Positions 18,454 through 28,552 of a stretch of 64,000 bases of DNA are shown in pieces. Both the position numbers and the translations under genes were made by a program. The notes beneath the pieces were generated by a model that did not search any database, was not told the origin of the DNA, and saw only the letters and a program-made list of their open reading frames with translations. Location of the stretch: the NCBI GenBank assembly GCA_012034865.1, contig JAAUOM010000010.1, positions 1-64,000 of the forward strand. The letters run 5' to 3'. Origin of the DNA: Acaryochloris sp. CRU_2_0. GTDB taxonomy: Bacteria; Cyanobacteriota; Cyanobacteriia; Thermosynechococcales; Thermosynechococcaceae. Positions within the stretch are counted from its first letter, which is position 1, and each line of letters starts with the position of its first letter.

Positions 18454-18554
18454 GAATTCAGCCCCAAAGCAGTGATAGCCATGAGAAATACCTTCTCATG
18501 GGAATAGAAGTCCTGGTGATTCTCTACAATTTCTTTAAAGGAAGCAATGTCCAT
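18450..18554 (-). CDS. Possible small ORF coupled to the bifunctional nuclease gene
   Basis: Thirty-four codons from an ATG on the minus strand (MDIASFKEIVENHQDFYSH...) ending in a TGA that overlaps the downstream start as ATGA. The frame is open further upstream for about 25 codons. The overlap suggests translational coupling, or a leader; no family recognised. Confidence 0.25.
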   Translation of the reverse strand: MDIASFKEIVENHQDFYSHEKVFLMAITALGLNS

Positions 18555-18672
18555 AGAATCAATCGCATTTAGCGCCTTCAAGTCTAGAGTGATCTGGGAA
18601 GATGAATGTACCCAGCCCCATTCCTGATCCTAGCTAGACGGATCAGCGTTTGACAATGTAGAAAATACTGAC

Positions 18673-18706
18673 GTAACCAAATAACTTTTGTAACCAAATA
18701 ACTTTT
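18673..18706. repeat. Perfect 17-bp tandem duplication upstream of ribE
   Basis: GTAACCAAATAACTTTT occurs twice in direct succession, ending 8 bp before the ribE start. It covers the place where a leader and ribosome site would lie. There is no FMN riboswitch pattern. Confidence 0.7.
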
Positions 18707-18713
18707 TAAGACC

Positions 18714-19388
18714 ATGTTTACAGGACTCATCCAAGGCTTAGGTCATCTGTACTTCCAAGGTTCACAGCAAATTCTGGTTCAGTATCGTCCTTCCCTGGTC
18801 TGGGAGGATTTGGCCATTGGCGATAGTGTGGCAGTCGATGGTGTATGCCTAACCGTGGAAACGTTAACCCATCAAGGCTTTGTGGTCTCGGTTTCTCCTG
18901 AAACCCTAGAGCGAACCACGCTGGCACACCGTCTCTCTAGCCATGAGGTCGTGAATCTTGAACCAGCGCTGAAGGCGGGCGATCGCCTAGGCGGACATTT
19001 TGTCACGGGTCATATTGATGATGTGGGGAGGGTTGCTGATGTCCAACAAACGGCCTCTGCTTGGGAGTTGAGCTTTACGGTTCCAAATGCGATCGCCCGC
19101 TTCATTGTCCCCAAAGGTAGCGTGGCCATTAACGGCATCAGCCTCACCATTGCCGACTGCAACGACCTTGGAGACTATTTCAATGTCGCAGTCATTCCCC
19201 ACAGCTTTGCCAATACCAATTTACAATCTCTCAGTCCTGGACATCCAGTCAATATTGAAACGGATGTTTTAGGTAAGTACGTAGCAAAACTCCTAGGTCT
19301 ATCCAGTCATCTTCCCGCCTCCACCAACAATGGCAAGGTTCTACCTGAAATCACCCCAGAATTTCTAGCCACTCATGGCTTTGGCTAA
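18714..19388 (+). CDS. ribE: Riboflavin synthase alpha chain
   Basis: Dismutates two 6,7-dimethyl-8-ribityllumazine to riboflavin and the pyrimidine dione, last step of riboflavin synthesis. The 224-residue protein shows the two similar lumazine-binding halves: MFTGLIQGLG, DSVAVDGVCLTV, LGGHFVTGHID in the first, and GSVAINGISLTI, VIPHSF, NIETDVLGKYV in the second. Length is normal. The gene stands alone, with a 17-bp tandem duplication immediately upstream and an ISKra4-like remnant downstream. Confidence 0.95.
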   Translation: MFTGLIQGLGHLYFQGSQQILVQYRPSLVWEDLAIGDSVAVDGVCLTVETLTHQGFVVSVSPETLERTTLAHRLSSHEVVNLEPALKAGDRLGGHFVTGHIDDVGRVADVQQTASAWELSFTVPNAIARFIVPKGSVAINGISLTIADCNDLGDYFNVAVIPHSFANTNLQSLSPGHPVNIETDVLGKYVAKLLGLSSHLPASTNNGKVLPEITPEFLATHGFG

Positions 19389-19560
19389 CCAACAGATGCC
19401 AAACAGGATAAAGAAGATGTTAAAGCCCTCTTTGCTCCAGCACATACCCACGTCCTTACATCGCTGCTGAATCAGCAACTTACAAGCACTTTCAATCATG
19501 CCACGGCTGAGCGGGCAGTGTAGACCCCTAACATGCTGATAGCGAATATGGCGAGTGAAG
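19386..19560 (-). pseudogene. Transposase C-terminal remnant, ISKra4-like
   Basis: The minus strand encodes YQHVRGLHCPLSRGMIESACKL... followed by CWSKEGFNI, which matches the conserved C-terminal region (GSG-ESA-K...GM-W) of ISKra4-type transposases. No start or catalytic N-part is present. It lies directly after ribE. Confidence 0.65.
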
Positions 19561-19742
19561 GGCGGGTAAGCCGTTGTCCTAAAAGAGCCTATAGACCCAG
19601 TTCTCTGGATATAGGGTTTCTCAATGGGGTAAGCTCAAGGTACTTTTTGTTAGGGATACGAGAATTCTTGCATCCTCTTAGATAACAACAGATCTAAAAC
19701 ACTACCCAGTAACCTGAACTGTAAAAGTGTGGAAGGATTGAT

Positions 19743-20261
19743 ATGGCCAAGGCAACCCCATTTATCCCCATCAATATTGCCGTGATGACGGTCTCCGATA
19801 CCCGCAGCGAAGCAACGGATACATCGGGGAAATTGTTGTGCGATCGCATCCGCACCGCCGGACATACCCTAGCCGAAAAAATCATCGTCCCCGACAACCT
19901 TTACCAAATCCGTGCCGTTATCTCTCGCTGGATCGCCGATGAAGCCATCCAAGCCCTGATTACCACAGGCGGCACTGGTGTCACTGGACGAGATGGCACA
20001 CCGGAAGCGATTCAGCCCCTCCTCGACAAGGAAATTCAGGGGTTTGGTGAACTCTTTCGCATGATTTCCTATCAAGAGATCAAAACTTCAACCCTGCAAT
20101 CGCGAGCCTTCTCAGGGGTGGCCAATGGTACGTATATCTTTTGTCTGCCCGGATCTACGGGTGCCTGCCGTACTGGCTGGGATGCCCTGATCCAAGACCA
20201 ATTAGATAGTCGGCACTCCCCCTGCAATTTGGTGGAGTTGATGCCGCGATTGAGGGAATAG
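19743..20261 (+). CDS. moaB: Molybdenum cofactor biosynthesis protein MoaB/MogA type
   Basis: A 172-residue MoaB/Mog-fold protein that activates molybdopterin by adenylylation (MogA) or has a related role (MoaB). Motifs are VMTVSDTRS, the MPT-binding loop LITTGGTGVTGRDGTPEA and LPGSTGACRTGWD. ATG 19743 follows GGAAGGAT. It is convergent with atpC, whose terminator lies just beyond its stop. No other moa/moe gene is near. Confidence 0.93.
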   Translation: MAKATPFIPINIAVMTVSDTRSEATDTSGKLLCDRIRTAGHTLAEKIIVPDNLYQIRAVISRWIADEAIQALITTGGTGVTGRDGTPEAIQPLLDKEIQGFGELFRMISYQEIKTSTLQSRAFSGVANGTYIFCLPGSTGACRTGWDALIQDQLDSRHSPCNLVELMPRLRE

Positions 20262-20267
20262 CGGGTT

Positions 20268-20301
20268 AAAAAAACCTGAGCCCTGCCTTGGCAAGACTCA
20301 G
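20268..20301 (-). terminator. Terminator of atpB-atpC
   Basis: On the minus strand CTGAG...CTCAG and CTTGCC/GGCAGG form a hairpin with an AA-centred loop, followed by seven T. It lies 26 bp past the restored atpC stop and also separates the convergent moaB. Confidence 0.88.
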
Positions 20302-20326
20302 AGTAGTTAACAACCCATGCAAGGTC

Positions 20327-20742
20327 TTAAATTTGCACCACTTCGCCTGAAGCTTGCAGTCGGCGCGCGCCCTCTTAAAATCCCGCTGGGCTTCATAGCG
20401 CTCTTGTTTGTCTTCGCTTTGGGCAGATTTTTCTAGCCCAGCTTGGGCAGTAGCCAAAGCTGCACGGGCTTCGTTGCGATCTATCGTATCGCCGCGCTCT
20501 GCACCATTGACTAGAACAATGACTTCGTTGTTTTCAACTTCAACGAAGCCTCCCATTAAGGCAATGGCGACCCAATCTTTGCCGGGACGTACCCGCATTA
20601 CTCCCACATCTAGGGCTGAGAGCAAGGGCGCATGACCCGTCAAAATCCCCAACTGACCCGTGATACTGGGTAAGATGACTTCTTCAGCCGCAGAGTCCCA
20701 GACAGTTTTATCGGGGGCGATCACTCGAACCGTTAATGACAT
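20327..20742 (-). CDS. atpC: ATP synthase epsilon subunit (one missing base near the 3' end)
   Basis: Epsilon subunit of the F1 head, linking the rotor to the catalytic subunits and inhibiting wasteful hydrolysis. The N-terminal beta-sandwich is seen in [31 protein letters not shown] and [14 protein letters not shown], followed by the two-helix C-terminal domain. The raw frame runs on to 20266 with non-family residues. One added C near 20367 gives ...[15 protein letters not shown] and a stop at 20327-20329, a normal 138 residues. It lies 9 bp after atpB in the same operon. Confidence 0.94.
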
Positions 20743-20751
20743 CCTGCCTCC

Positions 20752-22395
<1,644 letters not shown>

Positions 22396-24960
22396 TTAAC
22401 GTTTCACTAGCTCTCGGAACCATTCATCTTGTCGTAAATCAGCGAAATGAGAATCGCTGCGGGCTTGTTCTCGCAGGTTAGGGTTGAGCTTTATGGCGCG
22501 TTCGAGGTTTTCTAGGCTGAGGTCGGTTTGTCCTTGCAGAAGGTAGCACACCGCTTTACCATAGTAGGCATTGGGGTAGTCTGCATTGATTTCTAAGGCC
22601 TTATTGAGGCTGATCAAGGCGTCGCGATCGCGCTCTAGTTTGATCAAGGCATAGCCCCGATGGCTCCAAGCTTTATAGGCTTCCGGTTTACGCTGTACTG
22701 TATGATCAAAAGACTCAAAGGCTTCTTCATGGCGCTCTAGCACTTGTAAGGCCAAGCCGCGATTGAGCCAAGCCGCGGCATCTTCACCATGGTGTTGAAC
22801 GACTTGATCAAAGGACTTAAAAGCGTCTTCATGCCGTTGCAACGTCCCCATGACGAAACCTCGGTTCATCCAGGCATCCCGATGGTTAGGTTCAATAGCA
22901 ATGACTTGATCATAAGCTGCAATCGCTTCATCCCAGCGTTGCAGATGCTCTAGCAAAGCACCATACTCTATCCCAGTCAGGAGGTCATCTGGTTGCAATT
23001 TCACCACTTCTTTCCAGGCTGCTAGGGCACTATCAAACCGTTTTAACTCTTTCAACAATAGTCCTCTGCGTTTCCATAGGTCAGGATCTTGAGGTTGAAG
23101 TTCAATTGCTTTATCCAAGGAAGCAATGGCCTCTTCTGGTTGTTTCAGCTCAACTTGGGTCAAGGCTCGTTGACGCCAAAGTTGCGGAGAGTCTGTCTTA
23201 AGCGCCAGGGCTTGGTCATAGACTCTCAGAGCTTGCTGAAAATCACCGACTTCAGCTAAAGCATTCCCTTGATTGAGATAATCCGCCGCATCCAAAAATA
23301 GATCGGGGTGATTGGTCTGCAAGCGTGCTAATGGATCCAGTGCTGCCTGGAGTTGATCATTCATCTGGGCAACGGCATCCCCAGCAATTTCGGCAGGGGT
23401 GAGGGCGGTGAGTCGCTCCAAGATCTGATCTTTACGGGCTTGAGCCTCAGTGGACAGGGCTGATAACTGTTGATCTGTCTCTGTTTCTAGTTTTTGCAAA
23501 GACTCCTGCGCTTGTTCACGGGAGGCTTGCAAGTCTACTTTAAGGTCAGCAGTCTGGCTGGCAACTTGCGTGGTTAAGGCTTGTAAGTCTTGTAAGGCTT
23601 GATCTTGGGTGGTTTGGATCTCAACTTTTAAGCCGGCTAGGAGTGTGGTCGTGTTTTCGCAGAGTGCCTGCACATCGGCTAGGACATTGGTCTTCTCTTG
23701 ATTCAGTGTGACCCGGAAGCCATCGACATCGGTGACAAATTCTGACTCAAGTCCTTGTAAACGCTCTAAGGTGGCAGTGATTTGGGATTGGAATTCTGCT
23801 TGGGATGCGGAGAGTTCGTGGGTGATCTCGGTGCCGACTTGTTTCAAGCGTTCTAGGAAAGTCTCTTTCTTTTCAGTGGCTTTGACTTGCAGTTGGCTTT
23901 CGATGGTCGATAACTGGGGTAAAAAATCCCGTTCTAATTGCTGAAGATTTTGTAAAATCAGCTCCCACTGTTGGCGGGCTTCTTGCTGAAACTCTGACAG
24001 TTGCGACACATACTCGGCTTTGGATGTGGCTAGATAGCCAATCAGGGCATCTTTCTCGGTTTGAGCCACCGCTTGCAGGGCAGACATCTGGGGGCCAAAG
24101 TCGGTACTCATTTTCTGGACGCGGGCTAGAATCTTATCTTTCTCTAGTTCGCTGGTTGCTAGTAATTGGGAGAGCTGGGACTTAAACGCCGTTTCCGCCT
24201 GCTGTAAGCGCTCTATAAACGCTGTTTTCTGGGTTTGAACCTCGGTCTCCACCTCCAACAGTTGCGGTTCTACCTCAGCAGCAAGTTGTTGGAGATGTTC
24301 AAAGACGATCGCTTGTTCTTCCTGGAGTTCTGATTCTAGGGCAGCAAATTGTTTGGCAGCGTTGGTTTGAGAGGTTGCGATCGCAACCTCCGTCTGGGTT
24401 AAGGTTTCCTCTAGTTTGGCGAGGATCTGCTGCTGATTGTCTGAGAATTCTGCCAACATTTCCGAGAGACGTTGGCGTTTACTTTTTAACTCTTGATGAA
24501 ACTGATTCGATTCTTGGTGTAACTCAGCATCCAGGTCTTCCGCTTTTTGCAGGATCAGCTCAATGGTATCGGCGGCATCGGCGAGATGCCCTTTTAAGTC
24601 CCGTAGCTCGCGCAGATGCTTTTGGACGACTTCGGCCACTTCATGGACGACGGCTCGCCGCAGCAGAATTAAACTGGCAATAGCAGTGGCTAAAATTAAC
24701 CCCAACACCACCAGAAACCAGTTAAACAGGGTAGTGGTTTGGCTGACGGCTTGGGCGGCATCGGCTTGGGATTGCTTTTGGGCTTCTCGTTCTCGCTGCA
24801 ATTCTTGCACTAACCGCTGAATTTCCTGTTGTTCTGTTGCGGCTGGAGTGGGCGTGGGGGTCGAGGGAGACTGACCCACAGCAGGATTCAGCGCCAGCAA
24901 GGCAGCGAACATAATGCTGTACCATAGCCAAACGGATTTGCCTAGAGTATGGGTGTTCAT
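22396..24960 (-). CDS. Membrane-anchored coiled-coil protein with C-terminal TPR repeats
   Basis: An 854-residue protein. Residues 9-28 are a signal-like hydrophobic segment, followed by a Pro/Thr linker and a membrane helix at about 78-101 (FNWFLVVLGLILATAIASLI). Residues 105-540 form a long Gln/Glu-rich coiled coil. From about 555 there are around eight TPRs with repeated AW-NRG, D-A-YDQ-IAI-P patterns. The topology suggests a scaffold. Start MNTHTLGKS is preferred: the upstream 19 codons derive from a palindromic repeat. It lies upstream of atpB on the same strand with a 186-bp gap. Confidence 0.8.
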   Translation of the reverse strand: MNTHTLGKSVWLWYSIMFAALLALNPAVGQSPSTPTPTPAATEQQEIQRLVQELQREREAQKQSQADAAQAVSQTTTLFNWFLVVLGLILATAIASLILLRRAVVHEVAEVVQKHLRELRDLKGHLADAADTIELILQKAEDLDAELHQESNQFHQELKSKRQRLSEMLAEFSDNQQQILAKLEETLTQTEVAIATSQTNAAKQFAALESELQEEQAIVFEHLQQLAAEVEPQLLEVETEVQTQKTAFIERLQQAETAFKSQLSQLLATSELEKDKILARVQKMSTDFGPQMSALQAVAQTEKDALIGYLATSKAEYVSQLSEFQQEARQQWELILQNLQQLERDFLPQLSTIESQLQVKATEKKETFLERLKQVGTEITHELSASQAEFQSQITATLERLQGLESEFVTDVDGFRVTLNQEKTNVLADVQALCENTTTLLAGLKVEIQTTQDQALQDLQALTTQVASQTADLKVDLQASREQAQESLQKLETETDQQLSALSTEAQARKDQILERLTALTPAEIAGDAVAQMNDQLQAALDPLARLQTNHPDLFLDAADYLNQGNALAEVGDFQQALRVYDQALALKTDSPQLWRQRALTQVELKQPEEAIASLDKAIELQPQDPDLWKRRGLLLKELKRFDSALAAWKEVVKLQPDDLLTGIEYGALLEHLQRWDEAIAAYDQVIAIEPNHRDAWMNRGFVMGTLQRHEDAFKSFDQVVQHHGEDAAAWLNRGLALQVLERHEEAFESFDHTVQRKPEAYKAWSHRGYALIKLERDRDALISLNKALEINADYPNAYYGKAVCYLLQGQTDLSLENLERAIKLNPNLREQARSDSHFADLRQDEWFRELVKR

Positions 24961-24988
24961 CAGACCTTCTTCACCTTGGGCAGGATAT

Positions 24989-25020
24989 GCGATGGTCTCC
25001 GACCGACTGTCGGCCATCGC
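24989..25020. repeat. Palindromic repeat before the coiled-coil/TPR gene
   Basis: GCGATGG...CCATCGC arms (24989-24995 and 25014-25020) with inner CCGAC/GTCGG pairing form a strong hairpin. Its first 19 bp share 18 with the copy inside the TrmH gene at 14777. It is a small dispersed palindrome. Confidence 0.7.
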
Positions 25021-25264
25021 CTTTCTTCAGCGTAATCAAAAATAAGATGGGTGTTTGCTGTGTTCCTATCATAGTTGTCTTCCAAGATGCAAATTTTCTG
25101 AATTTGAGGGTCAGCTCATCGCCGCTTTGGCCGTGGCGAGGTTACGAACACCAAGCAAGGGTCATCGCATCCCAAGGCCACTTATGACAAGGGTTTTTGC
25201 TAGACTTTGACAGGCCTTTTGGGCTTTGTTAGTCTAGCTAAATCGTTCTGGAAGGGTTATTGGT

Positions 25265-26428
25265 GTGGATATTCAAATTGGCCGTGGCAAAACGGCACGT
25301 AGAGTTTACGGAATTGACGAAATTGCCCTTTCGCCGGGACAACGTACCCTTGATCCACAACTGGCGGACACCCAGTGGCACATTGGTGGTATTTCACGAG
25401 AAATTCCCATTCTTGCCAGTGCGATGGATGGGGTTGTGGATGTGCAGATGGCAGTGCGCCTCTCGCAGTTAGGGGCGCTGGGGGTTTTGAATCTAGAGGG
25501 CATTCAAACGCGATACAGTGATCCCGACCCCATTTTGGATCAAATTGCTGAAGTGGATGTCCATGGTTTTGTGCCTTTAATGCAAAAGCTCTACGCAGAG
25601 CCGATCAAACCAGCGTTGATTCGGGAGCGTATTAGCCAGATCAAAGCACAGGGGGGGATTGCCGCTGTCAGTGCAACCCCTGCGGGCGCGAGTCAATTTG
25701 GAGCGTCTGTTGTGGAAGCAGGAGCCGATTTATTTTTCATTCAAGCCACGGTGGTTTCCACAGACCACGTTTCTCCAGATAACATCAGCCCCTTAAACCT
25801 TACTCAGTTTTGTCAAGACTTACCTATTCCAGTGGTGATGGGCAATTGTGTGACCTACGAGGTCACCTTAAGTTTGATGCAAGCAGGAGCCGCCGCCGTT
25901 TTAGTTGGCATTGGCCCTGGGGCGGCTTGTACCACTCGTGGAGTCTTGGGGGTAGGGGTGCCGCAAGCGACGGCGATCGCAGATTGTGCTGCCGCCCGAG
26001 ACGACCATTTTCGCCAGACCCAGCAATACATCCCCATCATTGCCGATGGTGGTCTGATTACTGGGGGAGATGTCTGCAAATGCATCGCTTGTGGTGCCGA
26101 TGCCGTGATGATGGGTTCCCCCTTTGCCCGCGCGATCGAAGCCCCTGGACGTGGTTTTCATTGGGGAATGGCTACCCCCAGCCCTGTGTTACCCAGAGGA
26201 ACCCGCATTCGGGTGGGAACCACTGGTACCCTCGCACAAATCCTCCGGGGTCCCGCCCAATTAGATGATGGCACACACAACTTTCTAGGAGCGCTACAAA
26301 CCAGCATGGGAACTTTAGGAGTCAAAGACTTGAAACAAATGCAGCAAGTCGAAGTGGTCATTGCTCCCTCGCTCCTGAGTGAAGGTAAGGTCTATCAAGC
26401 AGCCCAAAAACTGGGAATGGGCAAATAG
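25265..26428 (+). CDS. guaB3: GuaB3 family IMP dehydrogenase-related protein
   Basis: A 387-residue IMPDH/GMPR-superfamily barrel lacking the CBS domains of true GuaB. Visible are PILASAMDGVVD, the flap Cys loop GIGPGAACTTRGVLG, the phosphate-binding IADGGLITGGDVCKC and GADAVMMGSPFA. A Synechocystis member has been reported to act as a GMP reductase, so the enzyme may convert GMP to IMP. The start is GTG at 25265. It lies upstream of Yfr1 and trxA, a gene order widely conserved in cyanobacteria. Confidence 0.92.
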   Translation: MDIQIGRGKTARRVYGIDEIALSPGQRTLDPQLADTQWHIGGISREIPILASAMDGVVDVQMAVRLSQLGALGVLNLEGIQTRYSDPDPILDQIAEVDVHGFVPLMQKLYAEPIKPALIRERISQIKAQGGIAAVSATPAGASQFGASVVEAGADLFFIQATVVSTDHVSPDNISPLNLTQFCQDLPIPVVMGNCVTYEVTLSLMQAGAAAVLVGIGPGAACTTRGVLGVGVPQATAIADCAAARDDHFRQTQQYIPIIADGGLITGGDVCKCIACGADAVMMGSPFARAIEAPGRGFHWGMATPSPVLPRGTRIRVGTTGTLAQILRGPAQLDDGTHNFLGALQTSMGTLGVKDLKQMQQVEVVIAPSLLSEGKVYQAAQKLGMGK

Positions 26429-26515
26429 AAAAAAGTTGTCAAACTTAACACATCAAGAAGTAGATCTTTGCTTAAAAACCTATGGCAAACACAAAAGTGT
26501 TGCCTAGAATGGGAA

Positions 26516-26592
26516 TAGCGGAGACACATGTTTCCGTTCACTCCTCACACCACACTCCGCCTGGACAGTTGTTCAGGCGGCTTCCTGCTTTT
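26516..26592 (+). ncRNA. yfr1: Yfr1 small regulatory RNA
   Basis: All parts of Yfr1 are present. A 5' hairpin (26519-26536, CGGAGAC...GTTTCCG) is followed by a single-stranded stretch with the invariant ACTCCTCACACC at 26540-26551. A perfect 3' hairpin (26557-26580, CCGCCTG...CAGGCGG) then leads into a T-rich tail. Location between guaB3 and trxA is the known syntenic place. In other cyanobacteria Yfr1 base-pairs with outer-membrane protein mRNAs through this CU-rich loop. Confidence 0.95.
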
Positions 26593-26704
26593 AGGGGCAT
26601 AAAATTGGCTTTTGATTATTAATTTTCTGTTTATATCGTAGGTAGGGTCTAACCTGCTATGGTAGAAATCGTAGATAAGCTACAGTAGATAAAGGTTTCT
26701 AAGC

Positions 26705-27028
26705 ATGTCATCACCTGCCCAAGTTACAGACGCTACATTTAAAGAAGAAGTCATCGATAGTGATGTCCCCGTCTTAGTTGATTTTTGGGCACCTTGGTGT
26801 GGGCCTTGTCGAATGGTAGCTCCCATCGTTGATGAGATCTCTGAACAATATAAAGGCCAGATTAAAGTCGTCAAAATTAATACCGACGAGAATCCCAATG
26901 TTGCCAGTCAATATGGCATTCGCAGCATTCCTACTTTGATGGTTTTCAAAGGCGGCCAGCGGGTGGATATGGTTGTGGGTGCGGTTCCCAAAACCACCCT
27001 AGCTACAACCCTAGATAAATATCTCTAA
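26705..27028 (+). CDS. trxA: Thioredoxin (m-type)
   Basis: A 107-residue thioredoxin, reducing disulfides of target enzymes with electrons from ferredoxin-thioredoxin or NADPH-thioredoxin reductase. The active site [10 protein letters not shown] places the redox cysteines at 32 and 35; the cis-Pro is in IRSIPTLM, and the end [12 protein letters not shown] is typical of cyanobacterial TrxA. It follows Yfr1 by about 110 bp and probably has its own promoter. Confidence 0.97.
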   Translation: MSSPAQVTDATFKEEVIDSDVPVLVDFWAPWCGPCRMVAPIVDEISEQYKGQIKVVKINTDENPNVASQYGIRSIPTLMVFKGGQRVDMVVGAVPKTTLATTLDKYL

Positions 27029-27280
27029 GGTGATTTCTGTTAGGGATAAACGGTCGTTTGCCTCTACTGTATTGGGGATATTCCTACCTGTGAGTACTTG
27101 TTTTTTTGATCTGGGTAGGTATTTGTATCTTTGAGCTTTGATTCAGCAATTGTATGGCGTTCAGCAGTCCTTAGCAAAGCGGCTTGGGCTGCTTTTTTAC
27201 ATGGAAAACTGGTTTTTAAATAGGTTCTTGATCCTTTAAACTGGCCGTTGCTCACCTTTTACGAAAGTGATCTTAATCCC

Positions 27281-28372
27281 ATGGCATTGTCTGCTGACCA
27301 ACAGGAACAATTAAACAGTCGCCTCCACCATCTTTTGCAAACCTTAGACCAACACAAGCACCGCTCCTTAATCGCTCAAACCCTAGAGACCTTATTGAAT
27401 ATGGCGGCGGCAGATCTCGATCGTTTGGACTGGAAAATTTTATCCGCAGCCCTGCAAGATTTGGAACAAGGGTTTCAGGTGTTCCATCGCTATCGACATG
27501 TGCGCAAGATTTCGATCTTTGGCTCTTCCCGCTTACCCGCCGATAGTCCTGCCTATCAAATGGCGGTTGGCTTTGCCCGTTGTGTTAGCCAACAGGGGTT
27601 TATGGTGATGACTGGAGCAGGTGGAGGCATTATGGAAGCGGGTAATCAAGGGGCTGGTGCTGCCCAATCCTTTGGTCTGAATATTCAACTTCCCTTTGAG
27701 CAAAACTCAAATCCCTTCATCGCTGGGGATGACAAGCTCATCGATTTTAAATATTTCTTTACCCGCAAGTTATTTTTTTTAAGGGAGAGCGATGCGATCG
27801 CACTATTCCCCGGTGGCTTTGGCACTCAAGATGAAGCCTTTGAATGCCTGACCCTCAGTCAAACTGGGAAATCACCCCCCATTCCGGTGGTCTTAATTGA
27901 TCCCCCTGGTGTCAGCTACTGGCAAGACTGGGATACTTATATCCATAAACATTTGATTGCAGGTGGATTAATCAGTGCCGATGACCACCGCCTATACACC
28001 ATCACCGACGACATTGCCACCGCCTGTGCGGCTATTTCTGGATTCTATCAGGTCTATCACTCCAGCCGATACGTGGGCGATCGCCTCGTCATGCGCCTTA
28101 ACCAAGAACTTACGGATACCCAAGTGCAATGGCTGAATCAAACCTTTGCGGATATCCTGATTCAGGATCAAATTCGTAAGAGTGGGGCTTTACCTGAAGA
28201 AAAAGACCAGCAAGAACCTCAACCCCAACAGGTTCAAGATCAGACAGAGCATCTGCCCCGATTAGTGTTTTATTTTAATCAGCGAGATCATGGACGCTTA
28301 AATCAAATGATTACCGCCATTAACCAGATGGAGGTTGCAGATCAAGATCACTATCACCCCGAACGCAAATAA
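27281..28372 (+). CDS. LOG family (TIGR00730) Rossmann-fold protein
   Basis: A 363-residue protein. The central part, about residues 80-245, is a LOG/lysine-decarboxylase-like fold: ISIFGSSR, GAGGGIMEAGNQGA and the signature PGGFGTQDE, with Arg in FFTRKLFFLRESDA. LOG enzymes release cytokinin bases from riboside monophosphates or act on other nucleotides; bacterial roles vary. N-terminal helices and a Gln/Pro-rich linker with an extra C-terminal segment lengthen it beyond short LOG proteins. ATG 27281 is preferred over TTG 27248. It is convergent with dnaK. Confidence 0.88.
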   Translation: MALSADQQEQLNSRLHHLLQTLDQHKHRSLIAQTLETLLNMAAADLDRLDWKILSAALQDLEQGFQVFHRYRHVRKISIFGSSRLPADSPAYQMAVGFARCVSQQGFMVMTGAGGGIMEAGNQGAGAAQSFGLNIQLPFEQNSNPFIAGDDKLIDFKYFFTRKLFFLRESDAIALFPGGFGTQDEAFECLTLSQTGKSPPIPVVLIDPPGVSYWQDWDTYIHKHLIAGGLISADDHRLYTITDDIATACAAISGFYQVYHSSRYVGDRLVMRLNQELTDTQVQWLNQTFADILIQDQIRKSGALPEEKDQQEPQPQQVQDQTEHLPRLVFYFNQRDHGRLNQMITAINQMEVADQDHYHPERK

Positions 28373-28471
28373 GCGCCCCTCGACAACCTCATCTGCTCAA
28401 AGTCTTCTGAATAATCGGTATGGCGTCACCTTCAAGACGGACAGAATGGGATCAACTTTGCCCCCAGTCAT

Positions 28472-28513
28472 AAAAAAACTCTGCCCGATATCAACCCGAT
28501 ATCAAGGCAGAGT
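28472..28513 (-). terminator. Terminator of dnaK
   Basis: On the minus strand ACTCTGCC and GGCAGAGT enclose an inner GATATC/GATATC pairing, followed by seven T. It lies 40 bp beyond the dnaK stop. Confidence 0.9.
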
Positions 28514-28552
28514 GAAGTGAAGAAGGAGTGATAGATGGCAAGAGAGTCAGGT

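Noticed and set aside
18454-18713. FMN riboswitch upstream of ribE
   Set aside because: The leader is short and dominated by a 17-bp tandem duplication; no RFN-type conserved segments.
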